Positions 8,384-15,187 of a stretch of 64,000 bases of DNA are shown here, in pieces. The stretch's first letter is position 1; every line of letters starts with the position of its first letter. Under the pieces are notes generated by a model that saw only the letters and a list, made by a program, of their open reading frames with translations, ran no database searches and was not told the DNA's origin. Where the stretch lies: positions 1-64,000 of the forward strand of contig JAKQHS010000007.1 of the NCBI GenBank assembly GCA_029557915.1. Reading direction: 5' to 3'. Source of the stretch: Bacteroidota bacterium (GTDB lineage Bacteria > Bacteroidota > Bacteroidia > Chitinophagales > Saprospiraceae). A program made the translations under genes and the position numbers.

Positions 8384-8424
8384 TTGAATCTCGCCGTTTT
8401 AGTTTAATTTGGAGGATTAAATCC
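8384..8424 (+). promoter_or_regulatory. Candidate promoter and operator-like palindrome of the ECF sigma operon
   Basis: TTG (8384-8386), 17 nt, then TTAATTTG (8404-8411), one mismatch from TAnnTTTG. Immediately after it sits a perfect palindrome GGATT-A-AATCC (8414-8424), covering the expected transcription start and ending 7 nt before the ATG. Upstream, at 8303-8323, two mutually exclusive small hairpins (GGGC-CTGA-GCCC and CCCGT-TG-ACGGG) overlap, lying in the divergent gap to parC. Confidence 0.4.
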
Positions 8425-8431
8425 AAGGGTC

Positions 8432-8992
8432 ATGGATATTATCATTCCTTTACAATCCGAAGAAGAGTTCATCAAAGCCTGCTCGCGCAACGAACGATGG
8501 GCCCAGAAAAAACTCTATGAGGACCATTATGGCATCATGATGGGTCTCTGTCTGCGTTATGCCAACAACGACGAAGACGCGCTGGACATCATGCACGAAG
8601 GTTTCATAAAGGTCTTTAAGCACATCAGCAAGTACCAGCCGGGCACCTCTTTGTCCGCCTGGATCCGGAGGATCATGGTCAATACCTCCATCGATTATTA
8701 CCGGAAAGAAAACCGTCGCCGGACCGAAAACCTGGAGACGGCTTATGCCATAGGCACCGATGATGTGGATGCAATCAGTCAGTGCACGGAAAAAGAAATC
8801 CTTACGGCCATCCAGGAACTTACTTTCGCCTACCGGTCGGTCTTCAATCTTTATGTCCTGGAAGGCTATTCGCACCGGGAAATTGCGGAGCAACTGGGCA
8901 TTACGGAAAGCACTTCAAGATCCAACCTGGTCAAAGCCAGGATTAAACTGAAAGAAATACTGTTGGGAAAAGGAAAATTGCATGAACACTGA
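8432..8992 (+). CDS. ECF-type RNA polymerase sigma factor
   Basis: A 186-residue sigma-70 family factor with only regions 2 and 4. Region 2 is seen from about residue 20 to 90 (KLYEDHYGIMMGLCLRY, DALDIMHEGFIKVFKHI, then LSAWIRRIMVNTSIDYYRKE); region 4 from about 125 to 180, with the helix-turn-helix YSHREIAEQLGITESTSRSN and LVKARIKL. Typical Bacteroidota ECF factors of this kind are held at the membrane by a partner encoded next door. Here the stop overlaps the start of the following gene by 11 nt, so the two are translationally coupled and the downstream protein is the likely regulator. A palindrome sits between the candidate -7 element and the start codon, which could allow autoregulation. 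Confidence 0.93.
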   Translation: MDIIIPLQSEEEFIKACSRNERWAQKKLYEDHYGIMMGLCLRYANNDEDALDIMHEGFIKVFKHISKYQPGTSLSAWIRRIMVNTSIDYYRKENRRRTENLETAYAIGTDDVDAISQCTEKEILTAIQELTFAYRSVFNLYVLEGYSHREIAEQLGITESTSRSNLVKARIKLKEILLGKGKLHEH

Positions 8993-10559
8993 GGAGTTTG
9001 ATGATATTATCAGAAACAAGGTAACCCAGCCGGCCGCCTCCGAAGGCCCCAGGGACTGGGATTTGTTTATGCTGTCCGCCATCGATAAGGGTGAGGAAAA
9101 GATATTTGAAGATCACCCGACGGACCGTGTGGTCAATGAGGCTCTGGGTGAATTTAAGGCAGACTATAATGCCGGACACTGGGACCTTATGGCCCGCAAA
9201 CTGGACGAAGAGGTGCCGGATCAACCGGTCGTTCATGCCCGCTTTGACAAAACCGTTTCCAATTCCCTGAAAGGCATCACCCGGAAATACGATGCCTCCA
9301 CCTGGCCTAAACTGGCCGCCAGGATCGAAGCGGAAGAAAAATACCTTCGGCATTATTACCGGGCGAAGATGATTGAGGCCGTCCTGTTTTGCCTGTTGGT
9401 CCTTACTCTCTTCCAGATCAGCCGTTCCGGAAAATTCACCCCTCCATTTATAAAAACGGCCGAACCTGAAACGGCACTACGGAATAATTCAAACCATGAC
9501 GGGGATCAGGCCATTGCGACGCTTTATCCGAAAACGGAGAATAATACTTCTATTGCGTTAAATAACTCATCAGGGAATACAACTGGTACGAATTCCCCTG
9601 GAGCCCTGTCGGCCACCACATCCGGCGGGATGGACCTGACCTCAGCGTCCCGGCCGGTAGTTGCAAGGCATGACGTACTGCTGGAAAGAATTAGCTCCCG
9701 TCAAAGTCTTATTGGTTCCGGCCAGATTTATTCCAGGCTGGATGGCAAGGTCAAGTCTCTGCCCCTTCTCCAGGAATTAAGCGGAGAACCGGTGGAGGAT
9801 GGGGAAGAAGCATTGCTCGCACACCAACTGGTCCCCGTACCGGAACCTTCAAGCCTTGAGTTGCCCGATGTGGTGAAATTAACGGTCAAGGGGGGATGGA
9901 AACTGGGTATGTATTCCCATTTTGATTACAATCAAATCTACCTGCCTGACCAGCAGTTCCTGGTTTTCGGTAAAAAATCCGATTTATATCCGGCTACGAC
10001 GGTAAGTTCCACAGGTTATGGCGCCGGGTTTAAAATGCATTACCTCAAAAACCGGTTCGGCCTTGAATTCGGCCTGGGTTATGCTAATCGGTCTTATTCT
10101 CCTTCCAGGGCTTATTACCTTGATCCTTATTGGAATATAAATTTCAAAAAAATTGAATACGATATTGTTGCACTCCCAATCGCTGTCAGGTATACCACGA
10201 AAAGCAACACCCGCCTGAAACCCTATGCCATGGCCGGCATCAACGCCAACTTTATTGCCAAGGCGATTTATGATGTACTGCCTGAAATCAAGCAGGTCAA
10301 TTTCAACGGGGAACGCAAATTGAATGCCGTCCAAAATTCAATTTACAGCCGGGTACAGGACCAGTTTACCCACCTCGACAGGAGGCGTGCCCTGCTTTAC
10401 GGACAGGGCTCCCTGGGCCTGGAGTGGAAAGTCAATTCCAGCCTGGATGTCTATTCCCAACTGACTTATGCCCAGCGTTTCCTCAACAGACAATTTGGTC
10501 CAAACTGGGATCAGTTCAGGTCCTTGTCTTTGGAGATCGGGTTGAAGACGGGATTGTAG
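8982..10559 (+). CDS. Envelope protein coupled to an ECF sigma factor: 41-residue cytoplasmic repeats, one membrane helix, beta-barrel-like C-terminus
   Basis: This 525-residue protein overlaps the sigma gene by 11 nt. Residues 1-120 contain three repeats of exactly 41 residues, marked by Trp26, Trp67 and Trp108 and by the shared pattern (F)D-x-x-V-x-x-x-L-(x6)-Y-(x4)-W-x-x-L/M-x-A-R. A single hydrophobic helix at about 130-147 (AVLFCLLVLTLFQIS) follows, then a polar, Ser/Thr/Asn-rich linker to about 300, and a C-terminal region of alternating aromatic/Gly strands (for example YGAGFKMHYLKNRFGLEFGLGYANRSY split over two strands) resembling the PF13568-type outer-membrane beta-barrel. The layout suggests an anti-sigma-like cytoplasmic domain wired through the inner membrane to an outer-membrane or periplasmic sensor. 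This role is inference from coupling; no characterised homologue is recognised. Confidence 0.7.
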   Translation: MNTEEFDDIIRNKVTQPAASEGPRDWDLFMLSAIDKGEEKIFEDHPTDRVVNEALGEFKADYNAGHWDLMARKLDEEVPDQPVVHARFDKTVSNSLKGITRKYDASTWPKLAARIEAEEKYLRHYYRAKMIEAVLFCLLVLTLFQISRSGKFTPPFIKTAEPETALRNNSNHDGDQAIATLYPKTENNTSIALNNSSGNTTGTNSPGALSATTSGGMDLTSASRPVVARHDVLLERISSRQSLIGSGQIYSRLDGKVKSLPLLQELSGEPVEDGEEALLAHQLVPVPEPSSLELPDVVKLTVKGGWKLGMYSHFDYNQIYLPDQQFLVFGKKSDLYPATTVSSTGYGAGFKMHYLKNRFGLEFGLGYANRSYSPSRAYYLDPYWNINFKKIEYDIVALPIAVRYTTKSNTRLKPYAMAGINANFIAKAIYDVLPEIKQVNFNGERKLNAVQNSIYSRVQDQFTHLDRRRALLYGQGSLGLEWKVNSSLDVYSQLTYAQRFLNRQFGPNWDQFRSLSLEIGLKTGL

Positions 10560-10597
10560 TTAGAAAGTTAGAAAGTTAGCAAGTTAGCAAGTTGAGG
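10558..10597 (+). repeat. Octamer tandem array, unit AGTTAGMA (x5)
   Basis: Five consecutive 8-bp units (AGTTAGAA twice, AGTTAGCA twice, then AGTTGAGG) begin inside the TAG stop codon of the preceding gene. It is followed by a C/A-rich stretch (10600-10626) whose complement is a degenerate GGTGGTT-type repeat in the sense direction of the opposing amidotransferase gene. Confidence 0.85.
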
Positions 10598-10632
10598 TTA
10601 ACCACCACCCACCAACCACCACTCACCTATTC

Positions 10633-11469
10633 CTATCGGACCAACTCAAGCTGGGTAGCCGCCATCCTCAGGAAATTGGGCAGGATGGTAGCCCTGGTCC
10701 TGGCGATTTTGTCCGGATCTTTTAGGTGGACGACCATTTCGTGATAGGCCGTTTCGCCCACATTATGGATAATGGGGGCTTTTTTGGCCCCGTTGAAGTG
10801 CACCAGCATGCCTTCCGGATCCGCTTCCGGGTGAAACTGGGTCCCCACAAAATAATCGGAAAAACGGATAGCCATCAATGCCCGGTCTTCCGTGCCTGGA
10901 GCAGGCTGATTTTCTTCAGCCAGGATTTCATATCCGTGGCTGAGAAATTTATTCATATCGGGCCGGATCACCTGGAACATCCTGAAGTCCGCGATATAAA
11001 AAGGATGCGGCAGGGTTTCAAACAAGGCCTCAGCTCTTCCGGCGGCTGTCAGTTTGACGGGAAAAATGCCATAGGAGGAGGGTTGCCTTTCGTTGATTTC
11101 GGCAAGGCCATAATGCCTGCAGATCATTTGAAAAGAATGGCAGATGAAAAACACATACTTTTTCCTGGCGTGAGGCAACCTGTTCCAGGCTTCGATGGAA
11201 TCAATCAGTTCAAAATACTTGGTGTCCCAGGCCATTCCCTTGGTGTCCAATGGGCTTCCAGGGCCGCCGCTGCTGATATAAATATCGTAGGAGAGGTCGG
11301 GTACATCCTCTTCCAGTCGCAGGGCATAAGTATCGGTGATGACCTCCAGGTTGATTTCAAGGGAAAAACTGTGGATCAACTCGTGAATACAACGGATTCC
11401 TTCGTTGGCCTCCCCGTTATAAAGATCCACGATGGCGATTCGAATCGACTCTCTCTCTTTGATGTACAT
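10633..11469 (-). CDS. Class I glutamine amidotransferase-like protein
   Basis: A 278-residue protein with the class I GATase fold. The oxyanion strand GGPGSP is at 68-73, the nucleophile Cys110 in FFICHSFQMIC and the His213/Glu215 pair in GTQFHPEADPEG, so the triad is complete. It is a stand-alone domain without a synthetase half. Candidate roles are a free-standing amidotransferase subunit or a gamma-glutamyl hydrolase-like enzyme; the long inserts around residues 120-200 differ from GuaA, TrpG or CarA. It lies downstream of the ATP-grasp/DUF1080 pair on the same strand, 95 nt away, so it may be co-regulated with an ATP-grasp ligase, but a hairpin lies in that gap. Substrate unknown. Confidence 0.85.
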   Translation of the reverse strand: MYIKERESIRIAIVDLYNGEANEGIRCIHELIHSFSLEINLEVITDTYALRLEEDVPDLSYDIYISSGGPGSPLDTKGMAWDTKYFELIDSIEAWNRLPHARKKYVFFICHSFQMICRHYGLAEINERQPSSYGIFPVKLTAAGRAEALFETLPHPFYIADFRMFQVIRPDMNKFLSHGYEILAEENQPAPGTEDRALMAIRFSDYFVGTQFHPEADPEGMLVHFNGAKKAPIIHNVGETAYHEMVVHLKDPDKIARTRATILPNFLRMAATQLELVR

Positions 11470-11540
11470 GCCCTGATCAGGATTGGTTGCGGGAGGTAAA
11501 GATAAAAAAAATTAAATATAATATTAAATCAATGATATTC

Positions 11541-11563
11541 AGCTATTTATATAGCTTTTTTTT
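11541..11563 (+). terminator. Rho-independent terminator-like hairpin in plus orientation
   Basis: AGCTAT-TTAT-ATAGCT followed by eight Ts is a compact intrinsic terminator shape, read on the plus strand. Both flanking genes are on the minus strand, so it would stop antisense transcription or an unseen plus-strand transcript. In the minus direction there is no T run after the stem. Confidence 0.5.
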
Positions 11564-11564
11564 C

Positions 11565-12419
11565 TTAATAAATACAGCTTGAAGGGTCATGGGCCTCCAG
11601 GTAGGACCTGAAATTTTTGGCGCCGGGGTCCTTGCAGCCCTTGAGGTCGACCAGTTGGATTTTCCTGAATTCAATGGGTTGTCCTTCACTTTGCAGGGCA
11701 ATAAAGCCCGAGGTCAGGGCTTTGCCGGGTTCCCAGACCGCCGGGTCAAAGCGGTTGGCCACTCCGCCACCCATAGTGGGATGGGTATATTCCAGCACCA
11801 CCTTGCCCTCAATCCGGTGACGGACCAGGCTGTCGCCCAATACCTCCAGTTCGGCTTCCACCCATTTCTCTTTGTCGTAGGTTTCGCTGCTGGAATTGAG
11901 ACAATGGCCAGGGTATTTTTTACCTTGGTAAACAATATCCGTACCCGGGGAACACATATTGCCCGTGGGCCGTGGTTTTCCATCACCGAGGCCAGCCAGG
12001 AACTGCATTTCCACGGAAATCGGCCAATCCTGTTCCCTGGGCATGGTGGCCGGATCCTGGGAATGAAACATGACCCCGCTGTTGAGCAGGGTATAGTCCG
12101 GCGCACCGGGTTGAAGGCTTCCCCTGAACCGGTATTCCAGTTTGATCCGGTAATGAGAATAGGGTTTATGATAGTATAAATGCCCAAACTGATTGTTGAA
12201 GTCCCCGTATTGATCGTAAGCCACTACGATCTTTCTGCCCTTGACCCGGAAGGTATTGCCAAAATTTACCCCGTAGTCGTGATGGTGGATTTTTACATTC
12301 CAGCCCTCCAGGTTTTTGCCGTTGAATAATTTTACCCAGTCCTTCGGCGGAATTTGGGCGGTCCCGTAAGAATAAAACGCCGGAATAAGACTAATGGACC
12401 AAAGAAGGATCCTCCACAT
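11565..12419 (-). CDS. Exported DUF1080 protein (3-keto-disaccharide hydrolase family)
   Basis: A 284-residue protein with an N-terminal signal peptide (hydrophobic core ILLWSISLIPAFYSYGTA, Gln after the likely cut). The PF06439/DUF1080 lectin-like jelly roll is marked by KLFNGKNLEGWNV near residue 30-42 and by the strand ending GEPIEFRKIQL-type sequence near 255-265. Members act as hydrolases or lyases on 3-keto-glycosides made by Gfo/Idh oxidoreductases, several of which occur elsewhere in the window. After the domain a short cysteine tail GC-x-DP-x-A-x-N followed by SSC-x-Y resembles the GC-D-A-NY-DDGSC-Y motif common in secreted Bacteroidota proteins. The start is 2 nt after the stop of the ATP-grasp gene, so the two are one transcript. 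Confidence 0.88.
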   Translation of the reverse strand: MWRILLWSISLIPAFYSYGTAQIPPKDWVKLFNGKNLEGWNVKIHHHDYGVNFGNTFRVKGRKIVVAYDQYGDFNNQFGHLYYHKPYSHYRIKLEYRFRGSLQPGAPDYTLLNSGVMFHSQDPATMPREQDWPISVEMQFLAGLGDGKPRPTGNMCSPGTDIVYQGKKYPGHCLNSSSETYDKEKWVEAELEVLGDSLVRHRIEGKVVLEYTHPTMGGGVANRFDPAVWEPGKALTSGFIALQSEGQPIEFRKIQLVDLKGCKDPGAKNFRSYLEAHDPSSCIY

Positions 12420-12421
12420 TT

Positions 12422-13375
12422 TTATAACATTTCTTTGTTTACACTCCGGGAAATGTATTTCCCCCAGGTTAGGTTGTCCTGACCCGGTTTATGCACACGG
12501 GCCCTTTCGATGGCGTAAAGGGCGGCATGTTCTACCACCCAATCCCAGTTGTCTTTGCCCACTGAATGCAGATCGGCATCCGGGGCCGGGTTGCAAAAAT
12601 CAATGGCATAGGGAATGCCGTCGCGCACGGCAAACTCCACGGTGTTGAAGTCGTATCCCAGGAATTCGTTCAGGCGGATGACATAGGATTCAATAAGGGA
12701 GATCAGTTTTTCTGAATTTACCGGGAGCCTGACATCATAACGCAGGTGATGGGGGTTGCGGGGTTCATAAGCCATGATCCGGACATATTTGCTTCCGATG
12801 CAATAACAGCGAAAATAATGGTCAAACACGATTTCTTCCTGGAGGAGCATTACCAGTTGGTTGGTCTGCCCGTATTTGTCAAAAAAATCGGCCTGGTCAT
12901 GGATTTTATAAACATGTTTCCATCCGCCCCCGGCAAAAGGCTTCATGTATGCCGGCCATCCGATGTAATCAAACATGCCTTGCCAGTCCAGCGGGAAAGC
13001 CAGGTTCCTGAACGAAGTTTCCTGGGTGTCCGGCGGCCTTTCCTTGGACGGAAGGATCACCGTTTTAGGTACCGGGACCCCGATTTTTACCGCGAGGCAA
13101 TTATTAAAAAATTTATCGTCCGCGCTCCACCAGAAGGGATTATTAATCACCGCGGTGCCGGTGATGGCCGCGTTTTTCAGCATGGCCCGGTAAAAGGGCA
13201 CATCCTGGGAAATACGATCTACGATGACATCGTATTGGAGCGGTTCGCCCTGGATGACCCGGTCTATTTTGACGGCTTCGGCTCGGATCCCCGGCACATC
13301 CATGGCATTGATCCGGTCGACAAAAGCGGGTGGAAAACTGCTTTCCATGCCGTGAAGGATTCCGATCTTCTTCAT
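12422..13375 (-). CDS. ATP-grasp family protein
   Basis: A 317-residue soluble protein that I assign to the ATP-grasp superfamily. After an N-terminal Rossmann-like part (MKKIGILHGMESSFP), the ATP-binding segment shows a lysine in PAYMKPFAGGGWKHVYKI near residue 140-157, a hinge region LVMLLQEEIVFDHYFRCYCI, and a metal-binding end FNTVEFAVRDGIPYAIDF with acidic residues followed by CNPAPDADL. Such enzymes join an acid to an amine or thiol through an acyl-phosphate. It is the first gene of a unit with the exported DUF1080 gene, an unexpected partner. It is divergent from an esterase with only 41 nt between starts. Substrate unknown; a role in a small-molecule or peptide ligation is possible. 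Confidence 0.75.
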   Translation of the reverse strand: MKKIGILHGMESSFPPAFVDRINAMDVPGIRAEAVKIDRVIQGEPLQYDVIVDRISQDVPFYRAMLKNAAITGTAVINNPFWWSADDKFFNNCLAVKIGVPVPKTVILPSKERPPDTQETSFRNLAFPLDWQGMFDYIGWPAYMKPFAGGGWKHVYKIHDQADFFDKYGQTNQLVMLLQEEIVFDHYFRCYCIGSKYVRIMAYEPRNPHHLRYDVRLPVNSEKLISLIESYVIRLNEFLGYDFNTVEFAVRDGIPYAIDFCNPAPDADLHSVGKDNWDWVVEHAALYAIERARVHKPGQDNLTWGKYISRSVNKEML

Positions 13376-13416
13376 AAGTTTGTATTTTGACCCAAAATAG
13401 ATAAATATTTTATTCC

Positions 13417-14202
13417 TTGAACCGCAGGTACCGCGATTTCCGATCTGACCATCTGGAGAGGCAGGTCGCCCTTTCTTTTTACCACGGACCGGCTCCGGAC
13501 CGGCCCAAAATCGACCACCTGGTGATCGTCAACGATGGGCAGGAACTGGCCCAAATGGACATGGGTCAAATGGTGGAGGCACGAGCGGTCCATCACCGGC
13601 GGTCCATCCTGGTGGTGGGATGCGCAGCCGCTCCCGGTGAAGCGCGCAAACAGGAATACGGGGTTCAGTGGTCCTCCGATTATGCCGGAAGAGGCCACCT
13701 GGCTGCCGCCTACAACCAGTTTATTCTCTCCGAATTGATTCCCTTTCTTCATCAGGAATATTCACTCGACCACCATACCGATACCACCATTGCCGGATGG
13801 AGCCTGGGCGGTCTGAGCGCCATGGACATTGCCTGGCATTCCCCGCACCGCTTCCGGAAAACCGGTGTTTTTTCCGGTTCTTTCTGGTGGAGGCATCCTG
13901 AAAAGATCAAGGATGACGTGCACCACCGGATGATGCATCACCGCGTCAGGAATACCTCCTCCCGTCCGGAACTCAAATTTTGGTTCCAGGCGGGGACCGA
14001 AGATGAAAAAGCAGACCGCAACAACAACGGGATCATCGACGTGATCGACGACACCCTCGACCTGATCAACGAACTGCATGGCAAGGGCTACCACCGTGAA
14101 CACGACATGAAATTCCACATCGTCGAAGGCGGCCGCCACGACGTTCCAACCTGGAAAAAAATGATGCCGGTTTTTTTGGACTGGGTGGTTACGGGGGATT
14201 AA
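13417..14202 (+). CDS. Esterase-like alpha/beta hydrolase (PF00756 type)
   Basis: A 261-residue cytoplasmic alpha/beta hydrolase related to the enterochelin esterase/antigen 85 group. The nucleophile elbow GWSLGG places Ser129; the acid and base are likely within FQAGTEDEKADRN and VEGGRHDVPTW. No signal peptide is seen. The start is a TTG that gives the first residues NRRYRDFRSDH; the next in-frame ATG is about 47 residues inside a conserved strand and would remove the first beta strands, so TTG is preferred although unproven. It is transcribed divergently from the ATP-grasp gene with 41 nt between. The calcium-binding-like DRNNNGIIDVIDD segment near residue 205 resembles a dockerin/EF-hand loop, an odd feature for this family. 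Confidence 0.82.
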   Translation: MNRRYRDFRSDHLERQVALSFYHGPAPDRPKIDHLVIVNDGQELAQMDMGQMVEARAVHHRRSILVVGCAAAPGEARKQEYGVQWSSDYAGRGHLAAAYNQFILSELIPFLHQEYSLDHHTDTTIAGWSLGGLSAMDIAWHSPHRFRKTGVFSGSFWWRHPEKIKDDVHHRMMHHRVRNTSSRPELKFWFQAGTEDEKADRNNNGIIDVIDDTLDLINELHGKGYHREHDMKFHIVEGGRHDVPTWKKMMPVFLDWVVTGD

Positions 14203-14211
14203 GAAGAAGGG

Positions 14212-14287
14212 TTGAGGATTGAGGATTGAGGGTTGAGGATTGAGGATTGAGGGTTGTCCATTCCTCCTGTCTCCATTCCTCCTGTCT
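14212..14287. repeat. Heptamer array TTGAGGR (x6) plus a 15-bp duplication
   Basis: Six TTGAGGA/TTGAGGG units form two perfect 21-bp super-units (A, A, G variant order repeated) 9 nt after the esterase stop. Next to it, 14258-14287 holds two copies of CCATTCCTCCTGTCT, purine-rich in the sense of the opposing fluC gene. The whole convergent gap is thus repeat. Confidence 0.85.
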
Positions 14288-14298
14288 ACTTATTCTCC

Positions 14299-14673
14299 TC
14301 AACTTTTCCCCATCATCGCAAACCCCAGGCCGGCCAAAAGAACCCCGCCCAGGACACTTGAAAACAGGTAGATCCCGCCGGACCAATATTGCCCTTTCTG
14401 AAAAAGGTTGATCATTTCCAGGGAAAAAGTGGAGAAGGTGGTGAAACCCCCGCAAAAACCGGTAGTGAGCGCCAAACGGAGCGCGAGATTGCCCGGATGT
14501 TTTAAAAAATAAGCCCAAAGGATGCCCAGGAATAAACTGCCGGAGAGATTGATGATCAGGGTATGCCAGGGAAAGCGGGCCATATCCGCACGCATCCAGA
14601 CGGACAGGAGATGCCTGAGGACGCCACCCGCGGCGGCCCCCACTGCGACACTCAATATGGCGATCCAGTTCAT
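14299..14673 (-). CDS. crcB: Fluoride channel FluC/CrcB
   Basis: Small four-helix membrane protein (124 residues) that forms a dual-topology dimeric fluoride exporter. Signatures are GAAAGGVLRHLLS at 12-24, the conserved Asn in LIINLSGSLFLG at about 39-50 and the strict GFCGGFTTFSTF stretch near 72-83, which contains the fluoride-lining Phe and Thr residues. Only one copy is present, fitting the homodimer form. No fluoride riboswitch is recognisable in the upstream region. The gene stands alone, converging on the esterase. Confidence 0.95.
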   Translation of the reverse strand: MNWIAILSVAVGAAAGGVLRHLLSVWMRADMARFPWHTLIINLSGSLFLGILWAYFLKHPGNLALRLALTTGFCGGFTTFSTFSLEMINLFQKGQYWSGGIYLFSSVLGGVLLAGLGFAMMGKS

Positions 14674-14848
14674 ATCGGATGGTTCCCGGCAGGCGAATGT
14701 ATTGATATTTTTTGTCAGCTTAAGGTTCGACGCATGAATTCAATCGGCCCATTCCATTCTTCCGCTCTTGGGATTCGTCTTTAAGAAAATGTCTATTCGC
14801 TTCACAAATATTATGTAGGTTTATTCTGAACAAAAATTTATATCGAAC

Positions 14849-15187
14849 ATGACCATCGCGGAGCTCCAGCATGAAGTCGACCAATGGATTAAAAATCATG
14901 GAGTGAGGTATTACAGCGAACTCACCAATACGGCCATACTGGCTGAAGAATGTGGAGAAGTGGCCCGGCTGATGGCGAGAATATACGGCGACCAGTCGTT
15001 CAGGACCGAAGGGGAAGCGGACAAAGCCGCCCAATCCCTCGCCGCTGAAATGGCCGATGTATTGTTTGTCCTGACCTGCCTGGCCAATCAATGCGGCGTC
15101 GACCTCCAGCATGCCATCGCCGTGAATATGGAACATAAAAAAATCCGGGATGCGGAGCGGCATCGGCACAACCCCAAATTGAAATGA
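14849..15187 (+). CDS. MazG-like nucleoside triphosphate pyrophosphohydrolase
   Basis: A 112-residue all-alpha NTP-PPase of the MazG/YpjD type that hydrolyses (d)NTPs to monophosphates, usually as house-cleaning. The metal-binding pattern EE-x-x-E (AEECGEVARL, about residues 29-38) and E-x-x-D (AAEMADVLFVLTCL, about 65-78) is complete. Its TGA stop overlaps the ATG of the secreted fucosidase by 4 nt (ATGA), so the two are translationally coupled, an odd pairing of a nucleotide enzyme with a glycosidase. The 175 nt upstream contain a one-mismatch -7 element (TAGGTTTA) about 26 nt before the ATG. Confidence 0.9.
   Translation: MTIAELQHEVDQWIKNHGVRYYSELTNTAILAEECGEVARLMARIYGDQSFRTEGEADKAAQSLAAEMADVLFVLTCLANQCGVDLQHAIAVNMEHKKIRDAERHRHNPKLK

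Noticed and set aside
14674-14848. Fluoride riboswitch upstream of crcB
   Set aside because: The conserved pseudoknot pattern could not be found in either strand of the gap.
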